Under the pieces are notes generated by a model. It was not told where the DNA came from and ran no database searches. It saw only the letters and a program-made list of their open reading frames with translations. DNA of 22,727 nt from JACCTH01 sp050741915 (GTDB lineage Bacteria; Actinomycetota; Acidimicrobiia; Spongiisociales; ZC4RG35). The stretch is from contig JBOGEX010000034.1 in assembly GCA_050741915.1 (NCBI GenBank), positions 1 through 22,727 of the forward strand, given 5' to 3'. Both the position numbers and the translations under genes were made by a program. Position 1 is the first letter of the stretch; each line of letters opens with the position of its first letter. Shown here piece after piece: positions 16,708-22,727 of this stretch.

Positions 16708-16750
16708 CTCATAACCCGAAGGTCGCGGGTTCAAATCCCGCCCCCGCTAC
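16708..16750 (+). repeat. attR core, 43-bp direct repeat copy 2
   Basis: It is a perfect copy of 1447-1489 (anticodon loop to acceptor 3' end of the tRNA-like gene). The sequence to its left has no acceptor or D-arm partner, so this copy alone is not a tRNA gene. Confidence 0.75.
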
Positions 16751-16768
16751 GAACGAAGGCCCTGGTCC

Positions 16769-17925
16769 GGGTATATCGAGCGGTTCGAGCACTTCGGAAT
16801 GAGACGGTTGACAACCATCCGCGGTTGGACAACGCAAGGACGTTGGCCGGGGAGCTCAATTCGGTGCATTTCCCAGTGACGTTCCCAGAGGTGTTCCTTC
16901 GCCAGCGCGCCGGCTTTGACTGCATACTGGGCAATCCACCTTGGGACAAGGTGCGGTATGAACCCCAGCAGTTCTGGGTTAGCAGGTCGCCCGGCCTTAA
17001 CTCTCTCACAGCTTCGGACCGGGAGGACGCGATTGCCCAGTTGCGCATCGAAAGGACCCAGGATGCTGCCGCGGAGGATGCTGAGATCCCTCGGCGCGAA
17101 CAGTTACAACTTCTTGCCGGGTCATCCTTTCGCTATCAGGGCAGAGGAGACATGGTCACCACGACTTCGCAAAGCTCTTCACAGAGAGGTATTGCTCGCT
17201 TGTGGGCGAGAATGACTATCTCGGCATAGTCTTGCGTAGGACCTCTCTTGTCCTCTCGGGATGGCCGACCTAAGAAGGCTCCTGCTAGAAGGGTTTTCTC
17301 TCAGGGCTCATGAAGCGTCAAATGCGGGTGGTTGGTTCTTCGACGACGTGCACCAGCAGACCACAGTCGTACTTCTTACCCGGCAGCCGGTGGATGGGAC
17401 GCTTGGGTCTGACCCGATCCTGCTGCGAACATCCTTAAGGAATTCACTGAGCGAAAGGGCACCGAGGCTGCCATCTGGCTGTCTTATGACGAGATTGAGA
17501 GTCTTTCAGAGAATGCCGCTCTTCCTTGGTTCGAATCGGCTTCGGAATTTTCTGTATTCTCGCGTCTTCGAGCGTTTCCCCGCCTTGGCTCAGGGACAGG
17601 ATGGGTTACTGGTACGGCCGATTCATCGAGGTGGGACTTCTCGAACAGTGGAAGGCATCGCTCGCTGGTCGCATCACGCGAGAGTGAAGCCGGCTGGCGC
17701 GTATTGATGACCCGCCATGTTGGCGCGTTTCGTATCGCCGACTTGCCCATCCAGCGACTCATCGCTGACCCGAGAAGGCTCCTCGGGCTCGGGCTGGGTG
17801 TCAAGGATATTGACGGGGTCGTGGCGCTTGGTGACGAGCATCCCGCGATCATCTTTCGATACGCGACCATGCGCGGCAACACCCGGACAATGATCGCCGC
17901 ATGCGAGACGCCGCCGCCCTTGTGA
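16769..17925 (+). pseudogene. Eco57I-type restriction-modification enzyme, multiply frameshifted
   Basis: Five consecutive frame segments form one protein-like sequence: GYIERFEHFG, then NETVDNHPRLDNARTLAGEL, then FDCILGNPPWDKVRYEPQQF with the adenine methyltransferase motif NPPW, then HHDFAKLFTERYCSLVGEND, then LRRLLLEGFSLRAHEASNAG, then from 17428 NILKEFTERKGTEAAIWLSY through to TGA 17923-17925. Frame changes lie near 16797, 17150, 17265 and 17415. The family combines N6-adenine methylation with target recognition and often nuclease activity in one chain (type IIG/BREX PglX-like). The N-terminal nuclease and motif I region are missing; the remnant begins just after attR. It is non-functional. 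Confidence 0.75.
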
Positions 17926-18185
17926 GAGACCACCCACCAGCCGGGATGCTTCAGGATGAAGCCGACAGAATCACCGACGCCTTGGAAGCGCCTTATCCGC
18001 CGCGAGTTCAGAAGGTGATCGGCGATGCGATGAGATCTTCGGACACACCCCGGCAGGCGGCCGAGGCAGTGGTGAAGGCGGCTATTGATCAGGGACTGGA
18101 GCCCATGCCACCCCCGGAACCACTTCCGGTAATCAGCCTCGACGACATCCACCTTGTCTTCTGGATGGCGATCGTTACGGGATGA
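17901..18185 (+). pseudogene. C-terminal protein remnant after the Eco57I-like gene
   Basis: An open frame reads MLQDEADRITDALEAPYPPR, then EAVVKAAIDQGLEPMPPPEP, then LPVISLDDIHLVFWMAIV. It looks like the tail of a real protein, in a different frame from the preceding segment. It could be the frameshifted end of the same restriction-modification gene or of a neighbouring lost gene. The following 92 bases up to 18277 hold nothing I can support. Confidence 0.4.
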
Positions 18186-18277
18186 ATGATCCGCAGGGGC
18201 AGAGCGTGGGTTCTGCCCTCACATCCAAGCACGTATGGAAGCCGACAGATCCACTGCACTGGCCAACGGCGGGAGGC

Positions 18278-18764
18278 CTAGATGGTCGCCTCCGCCTCAT
18301 CCTCAGCCGCGACCCAAAACGCAGCTCGCACGGCAGCGCTCCCCATCTTGGAACTTGCGCTCGCTACCACTCGATCAACCTCCGACTGGATCTCGACAGG
18401 AAGTTGGAGAGCGAGCACTTCGATGCCTTTGGGAATCGCGCCGCCCATTCGCCCGATGAAGATCTCGTAAAACGTCGGATTGGTCAGTACCAGCAGCCGC
18501 TCAGGTGCATCAACCAAGTTGATACCAGAGATCGGCGATACAGCTATTGACCTTGCCGGTAGGGAAGTTCCCACCAGACGTCAGCCCTGACGACGTCTTA
18601 ATAGCCGCCACAACTGCGGCGTCAGCCGACACCGCGTCGAACTTGATCTCCCGCCCCGTCAAGAGCCGGAGTCTTCGGTTCGGGAAGGGCTGGCCGAATC
18701 GTTCGTCGAGTTGGCTACGGACCCACGTCTCGACGACAGTCGTGAGATAGCGAGTGTTCGCCAT
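18278..18764 (-). pseudogene. Frameshifted nuclease-like hypothetical protein downstream of Fic
   Basis: Starting at ATG 18764, the frame reads MANTRYLTTVVETWVRSQLD, then REIKFDAVSADAAVVAAIKT, and ends early after ADLWYQLG. The next frame continues at once with LVDAPERLLVLTNPTFYEIF, then GIEVLALQLPVEIQSEVDRV, to a stop at 18278. A short indel near 18530 joins them. The FDAVSADAAVVAAIKTSSG stretch is compatible with a restriction-endonuclease-like core, which is inference. It lies downstream of the fic gene on the same strand, 106 nt away, and may once have been its operon partner. Confidence 0.55.
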
Positions 18765-18870
18765 GGGCCAACGGTACTCAGGCGGCTCTGGTGCACATGA
18801 CGACTGGTGGCTGGGCTGGATACATGCCGGCTCCCGTGAGTCTTCGCTTTCGGTAGCCATCCAGTACCGG

Positions 18871-20151
18871 CTACTCGATAGGTGAGCGCACGGGCACTGG
18901 TCTGACTGGCGCTCCCGCCGCGGTATCGCCAGTCGGGCTCGCGAGGGCGCGCTCCAATGATGTGAAAAGGTCGAGGACGGAGGATGCTTCGAAGATGCGG
19001 TAGCGCTGCTTGCCCACGTTCCTCTGGATCAGGATTCCCGCTTCGACGAGGCGGTTGATGGCAGAGCCGGCGGCGACGTTGGAGCGGTCGATGAGCCCGG
19101 CGGCTGAATCGACGGATATGAGGGGAACTCCGGGGAGAACGTCGAGGAGCAAGGCCAATGCCGATCCCATCCGAACGGTGCCCAGGCGGGACCGCCATTG
19201 CTCGACCAGCTCGTCGATTCTTGAGGCGTAGGCCTGTGCGTCGCTGCAGGCTCGGAGGGTGGCGGCGGCGAAGGTCCGCAGCCAGGCATGGGCGGCGGTG
19301 GACCGTTCGGGGCTGTCGGCGGTGTGGAGATGTCGGAAGGCGGTGAGTCCTGAGATGTAGTCGTCGGACCAGGTGGCAAGGACGAGGCTGATGGGGGGCA
19401 CGAAGGTGGGGGAGAGGTCCCTTCGGCGGAGGATGACGTGGATCAGTGCCCGTCCAGTGCGGCCGTTCCCGTCGGCGTAAGGGTGGATGGTCTCGAATTG
19501 CGCGTGGGCAATGGCGGCCTGGACGAGCGTCGAATGCTGATCGCCGTTGGCGTAGGCGATCAGGTCGTGAAGGAGCTCCTCGACATACTCGGGTGGTGGT
19601 GGGACGAAGGCGGCGCTGCAGGGGTTGTAGGCGCTGCCGCCGATCCAATTCTGCGCTTCGCGGAGGACCCCTCCGAGTTCAGGGATCCGTGAGCGATCCA
19701 TCAGGGTGCGGTGGATTCTCAGTAGATCCGGCAACGAGATCTGCTTCTCTCGGGTGGCGAGTTCGATTGCAGACTCCATGGCGGCGATGTTGCCGAGAAC
19801 CTCAACTGCGATCCGGTCAGCGGCCTCGCCACCTTGTGCGATGACCGCTTCGGCTTCGATCAGACGCCGCGGCCCGGCGTCGAGTCCTTCGATCTTGGAG
19901 GAGGCGACCGACTCTGCTCGTAGGAGGAAACGAGCGAGACCTTCGAGGCTGACGTGGCTCGTCCCGGATTGATTCAGGTCTCTGATCGCGGTCTCTGCAT
20001 CGGCGATGTCCGCGGCGAGATCGCTGGGCAGGGTGAGGTTCCAACCGGCGAGGGGATCGGGTAGGTGGGCGTCGTAGTTGCAGCCTTGTCGGTCGCGCCG
20101 GGTCAGCCCCTGGAATCGGGGCTCCCAATGTCTTCGTAGGAGTTCGGCCAT
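18871..20151 (-). CDS. fic: Fic family protein with N-terminal inhibitory motif and C-terminal winged helix
   Basis: Fic enzymes usually transfer AMP from ATP to hydroxyl groups on target proteins. The active-site motif HPYADGNGRTGR (223-234) is complete, with the catalytic His and the phosphate-binding residues. An N-terminal inhibitory helix has S84-SKI-E88-G89 in SVASSKIEGL, fitting the (S/T)xxxE(G/N) class II autoinhibition motif. The N-terminal domain (LAGWNLTLPSDLAADI) is the Fic_N type. Residues about 325-385 (ALLLDVLPGVPLISVDSAAG, then AINRLVEAGILIQRNVGKQR) look like a winged helix. Length 426 aa is normal. ATG 20151 was chosen because GGGAG lies 7 nt upstream; a GTG at 20169 is the alternative. 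The gene is intact amid decayed neighbours. It may be regulatory or a toxin. Confidence 0.88.
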   Translation of the reverse strand: MAELLRRHWEPRFQGLTRRDRQGCNYDAHLPDPLAGWNLTLPSDLAADIADAETAIRDLNQSGTSHVSLEGLARFLLRAESVASSKIEGLDAGPRRLIEAEAVIAQGGEAADRIAVEVLGNIAAMESAIELATREKQISLPDLLRIHRTLMDRSRIPELGGVLREAQNWIGGSAYNPCSAAFVPPPPEYVEELLHDLIAYANGDQHSTLVQAAIAHAQFETIHPYADGNGRTGRALIHVILRRRDLSPTFVPPISLVLATWSDDYISGLTAFRHLHTADSPERSTAAHAWLRTFAAATLRACSDAQAYASRIDELVEQWRSRLGTVRMGSALALLLDVLPGVPLISVDSAAGLIDRSNVAAGSAINRLVEAGILIQRNVGKQRYRIFEASSVLDLFTSLERALASPTGDTAAGAPVRPVPVRSPIE

Positions 20152-20193
20152 CTTTCGGCTCCCATTCACTTAGGCAAAGGTTATGAAAGAAGC

Positions 20194-20213
20194 TTAGCTT
20201 AGGGTCGAGCTAA
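20194..20213. promoter_or_regulatory. Inverted repeat upstream of fic
   Basis: TTAGCT (20194-20199) and AGCTAA (20208-20213) form 6-bp arms 8 nt apart, about 43 bp upstream of the fic start. This is the promoter position. Since the Fic protein ends in a winged-helix region, binding by the protein itself is possible. Confidence 0.35.
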
Positions 20214-20389
20214 CCAAAGGAAATGGGATAGCCTTCCGACGACTATGTCGGTGCGTGGGCTTCAGGCCCGGTCGATCAGCGCCTGGACCACGAGGGGTAC
20301 GGTGCCATGCTGGCAAGTGCCGGACTGTCAGGCGTCCAGCGATAGCATCAGCCTCATGGAGATCATCCCCGACAAACGGAAGGTCGGAA

Positions 20390-20938
20390 TGCACGATTCC
20401 GTGGATTACGACGGGAGAGGTGGCGAGGCTTCGTTCGGATCGGGTGGAGTACATCGAGAGTACGCGGGAGTGGATCAGCCCAATCGGGCCTGCGAACTCG
20501 GCGGCCGAGGTCCACCCATCTGGGACGGTGGTGCTTTGTCGTACCTCGTCGGCGGGATACTCCGGGATCATGGGGGTGAGATGGCCACGAGCCAGGACTT
20601 CGCAACCTGGACGCGCGGTCCGCTGCTCCGTCCTCGCTTCCTACTGCTTTGTCTGCGGGCGATGCGAGAAGATCTCCTCGGGCGCCTCGCCATGGGGTCG
20701 ACCCACAAGACGATCTTCATGCCCGACATCCAGTCGCTCCGCATTCCGCTTCCGCCGGTCGACGAGCAGGACGAGATCGTTGAAGCCGTGTGGCAGGAAC
20801 CTGGATCGCGACGGTCACATCTTGGATCTCCTGACGCGCCAGATCGACCTCCTCGCTGAACGCCGTCAGGCGCTTATCACTGCCGCAGCGACTGGCGAGC
20901 TGGACGTTGCCGAAGGCATCGCCGAGGCGGCGTCGTGA
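20390..20938 (+). pseudogene. hsdS: Type I restriction specificity subunit HsdS, C-terminal remnant
   Basis: Three segments read as the second target-recognition domain and final helix of HsdS: IPWITTGEVARLRSDRVEYI and VVLCRTSSAGYSGIMG, then in another frame MATSQDFATWTRGP and AMGSTHKTIFMPDIQSLRIP ending PLPPVDEQDEIVEAVW, then back in the first frame LDLLTRQIDLLAERRQALIT and AAATGELDVAEGIAEAAS. The frame changes at about 20575 and 20795 compensate each other. HsdS gives sequence specificity to type I complexes; no hsdM or hsdR is in the window and the first recognition domain is missing. The stop overlaps the next gene's start in GTGA. Confidence 0.8.
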
Positions 20939-21501
20939 CCAGGACCGTCCATCAGTTGAAGGTGACCTTGCGTCAGGTCAGGCCGCCGGTGTGGCGGCGG
21001 GTAATGGTGGAGTCGGATCTGACTCTGGGGGAGCTGGCCTCGGTGCTGGAGGCGGCGATGGGGTGGCTGGGTGGCCACCTCCACGTCTTCGATGTCGGCG
21101 GCACCCGGTACGGGATTCGGGACTCGGACTGGGGCATGGACGATCTTGACGAGAACCGGTTCCGCCTCGACGACGTGCTCCCCAAAGTGGGGAAGAAGAT
21201 GCGATGGGACTACGACTTCGGCGACGGATGGGAGCATGACCTGCTGGTGGAAGCGATCAGTATGCCCGAGCGTGGAACCTTGTACCCGCTGTGCCTGGCC
21301 GGGCGGCGAGCATGCCCGCCCGAGGACTGCGGCGGTCCGTGGGGCTACGCCGATCTACTGGAGGTCCTGGCGAACCCCGACCATGCCGAGCACGAGCTTC
21401 TCCGTGAGAGGACGCCGTTGGACTTCGACCCTGCCTTCTTCGACATCGAGGAGATCACCGAGGACATGCGCTCGTCCCGGCCCCTGGAAGGTTGGTCGTA
21501 A
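20935..21501 (+). CDS. Plasmid pRiA4b ORF-3 family protein
   Basis: This intact 188-aa protein is of the pRiA4b ORF-3 (IS1096 TnpR-like) family. The conserved start is VHQLKVTLRQVRPPVWRRVM, with LGELASVLEAAMGW, FRLDDVLPKVGKKMRWDYDF, GDGWEHDLLVEAI and the Cys/Pro motif GRRACPPEDCGGPWGY. The molecular function is unsettled; members occur on plasmids and mobile elements. The GTG at 20935 overlaps the HsdS remnant stop. The C-terminal tail is acidic. It is complete, unlike the flanking genes. Confidence 0.85.
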   Translation: MTRTVHQLKVTLRQVRPPVWRRVMVESDLTLGELASVLEAAMGWLGGHLHVFDVGGTRYGIRDSDWGMDDLDENRFRLDDVLPKVGKKMRWDYDFGDGWEHDLLVEAISMPERGTLYPLCLAGRRACPPEDCGGPWGYADLLEVLANPDHAEHELLRERTPLDFDPAFFDIEEITEDMRSSRPLEGWS

Positions 21502-21603
21502 CCCGTCGCAGGCGGCTCCAACTTGGACGCGAACGCGGTTGGGAGGGGGACGTTTCCGCGGTTTGGGATAGTGCCCATTTGTTTGTAGGTGAATTCCACC
21601 CTC

Positions 21604-21672
21604 TGCGAACCTGCCGTTAGAGGTGGTGCGAAACTGCCGCTAGGATGGCTGCGAAACCGCCCCTACGTCTGA
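21604..21672 (+). repeat. Three imperfect 23-bp direct repeats at the start of the AAA gene
   Basis: Units begin TGCGAACCTGCCGTTAG (21604), TGCGAAACTGCCGCTAG (21627) and TGCGAAACCGCCCCTAC (21650), exactly 23 nt apart. The second contains a -10-like TAGGAT and the third lies in the coding sequence. They could be binding sites for a regulator or part of a hypermutable leader. Confidence 0.55.
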
Positions 21673-22055
21673 GGCCCGGATTGATCATCCTGTCGCAGGT
21701 CGTGCCCCGTCTGGCCGATGCCCACATTCGGATGCTCGTGTCCGAGGAGCCCGCCGTCTTGATCGAAGGGCCGCGTGGTTCTGGAAAGTCAACGGTGCTC
21801 CATGCGATTGCCAGGGAGCAGGGCGTACCGGTGGTAGATCTGGACGATCTCCCGAACCTCCGGTTGCCCCATCCGGCTCGAGGGTCGTGCCCGGGAGCGT
21901 GGCGAGCGACGGAAGTGGTCGTCGAGTCGACCGCCCCCTGGCTACAGGCGGTGACGATCAACAGCACGCCTACCAGTGAAGTTGGCCTCGCTGGCCGGGA
22001 ACGTCGGGTCATCATCAGCGTCTCTTCTCCAGGCGATGATCAGGGTTTGTGTTGA
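21645..22055 (+). pseudogene. N-terminal fragment of an AAA_14/DUF4143-type ATPase
   Basis: ATG 21645 opens LGLIILSQVV-like sequence followed by RLADAHIRMLVSEEPAVLIE and the Walker A motif GPRGSGKST, then HAIAREQGVPVVDLDDLPNL. After that the conserved sequence ends and a different, low-conservation frame runs to 22055. Full members of this ATPase family are about 400 aa with a C-terminal nuclease-like DUF4143, all missing here. The first two of three 23-bp repeats lie upstream of the start. It is a truncated remnant. Confidence 0.6.
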
Positions 22056-22088
22056 CGATGTCAATCGAGGCTGGCTCGGGTAGGTTGC

Positions 22089-22499
22089 ACGGACTCGGCC
22101 GAGGACCTTCAGGAAGCGATCGGACTCTGGCTGGCCGAGGCTCTCGAGCGGGTCCCGGGTCGTGAGCGTGCGTTCGAGCGGGCGTTCGCATCCCACCTGG
22201 GAGCTGACCCGGACGGAATGCCCATCCTGGCCGAGGATTTCGACGAAGCCGAGCATCTCAATCTCCAGCTCGCCTTGGATGGTTATATGGGCGACTCAAC
22301 GGTCTGGTCGGGAGTGGCCGGGCAGAACAAGCGCTTCGCCGGCCTGACTCTCTCGGACCTGATCGCCTCGCGGGGCGATCAGTGGGCCCAAGCCCGGGCC
22401 CGTGGAATTCATCAACCGCCCGGTTGGTCCTCACGAGACCCTTCCTGGCATTCAGTTTGCCTACGCACTGCTCGAGGTGGCGTCAATCCTCTGGTGTAA
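22089..22499 (+). pseudogene. Unrecognised protein fragment, frameshifted
   Basis: One frame reads DLQEAIGLWLAEALERVPGR, then FASHLGADPDGMPILAEDFD, then GVAGQNKRFAGLTLSDLIAS. From about 22400 the sense moves to the next frame: VEFINRPVGPHETLPGIQFA then YALLEVASILW. No start codon or known domain can be assigned. The junction with IS256 sequence follows at about 22490, so the insertion probably cut off its end. The stretch 22056-22088 before it shows nothing. Confidence 0.4.
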
Positions 22500-22727
22500 A
22501 TGACAAAGGGCGTAGGTTCCTCCTGACGAGCTAGTCGAGGAAGGAGACCTACACCCTATGTCGAGTCGAGTATCGCCTACTGAGCGGATCCGCGCCGAAC
22601 TGGATGACCTGTTCGGGTCGGATCGGGATCTGATGGAAGTGTTGGAGGAGGTGGGCCGCATGTCGGTGCGGCTGGTGATCCAGTCGGCGTTCGAGGGGGA
22701 GGTGGACGCCTTCTTGGGGCGGGGCCG
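22490..22727 (+). mobile_element. IS256-family insertion sequence, left part
   Basis: The terminal region starts near GTGTAAATGACAAAGGG, typical of IS256-like ends, and continues to the window edge. A near-palindrome (GTAGGT at 22511-22516 and ACCTAC at 22549-22554, with related CCTCCT/AGGAAGGAG arms) forms a hairpin before the transposase start. The right end is outside the window, and the exact left boundary cannot be fixed. Confidence 0.65.
22558..22727 (+). CDS. IS256-family (mutator type) transposase, partial 5' end
   Basis: ATG 22558 starts MSSRVSPTERIRAELDDLFG, then EVLEEVGRMSVRLVIQSAFE and GEVDAFLGRG, the N-terminal pattern of IS256 transposases (the A-E-x-D-x-x-L-G motif). The frame is open to the window edge, so the DDE catalytic core lies beyond it. 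GAAGGAGA stands about 9 nt upstream as ribosome binding site, within the hairpin's right arm, which could limit translation from impinging transcripts. Confidence 0.8.
   Translation, partial: MSSRVSPTERIRAELDDLFGSDRDLMEVLEEVGRMSVRLVIQSAFEGEVDAFLGRG

Noticed and set aside
18659..19648. 329-aa - strand ORF overlapping fic
   Set aside because: Arg/Pro/His-rich shadow in another frame of the fic gene.

Overview
The window reads as high-GC Gram-positive DNA, most likely an actinobacterium. This rests on high GC, frequent GTG starts, strong GGAGG ribosome binding sites beside apparently leaderless genes, tRNA-type 3' ends without an encoded CCA, and the gene families present (integrase with an AP2-like N-terminus, pRiA4b ORF-3 protein, IS256 and IS630). 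The species cannot be read from the sequence.

Layout. (1) 1-1260: two decayed genes, one frameshifted with an RX4H (HEPN-like) motif and one PD-(D/E)XK-like ORF cut by a single in-frame TAG. (2) 1410-16750: an integrative island of about 15.3 kb bounded by perfect 43-bp direct repeats that match the 3' part of an initiator-type tRNA-Met(CAT). Its left end holds a small unknown gene, a tyrosine integrase with a one-base frameshift, an excisionase-like HTH protein and a divergent AlpA-like regulator. (3) 3644-11589: a tightly packed + strand operon: AlpA-like regulator, 47-codon ORF, EcoRI-type adenine methyltransferase, DUF262-HNH protein, DUF262-DUF1524-RAMA protein (GmrSD/SspE-like) and a 587-aa protein of unknown family with a C-terminal RX4H motif. 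An IS630 element has jumped into a TA in the methyltransferase; precise excision would restore a 410-aa protein. (4) 11614-12213: a convergent NYN-domain nuclease-like gene. (5) 12409-16530: a 1373-aa fusion of XRE HTH, Mrr-like endonuclease, STAND/NACHT-like P-loop NTPase and a long helical repeat region, with a perfect operator-like palindrome over its promoter.

Right of the island (16751-22727) is a graveyard of defence genes: a heavily frameshifted Eco57I-type restriction-modification gene, a broken nuclease-like gene behind an intact Fic protein, an HsdS C-terminal remnant, an intact pRiA4b ORF-3-like gene, a truncated AAA ATPase and an unknown fragment, ending in the start of an IS256-family transposase.

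The island looks like a mobile defence island with two intact candidate modules. One is the methylase/double-DUF262 operon, whose methylase is broken while its nuclease-like genes stay open. The other is a self-regulated XRE-Mrr-STAND protein. The duplicated att core, plus differing short repeats about 115 bp upstream of each copy, suggests that two elements may have integrated in tandem at the same tRNA site. No function here is proven; assignments rest on motifs read by eye.
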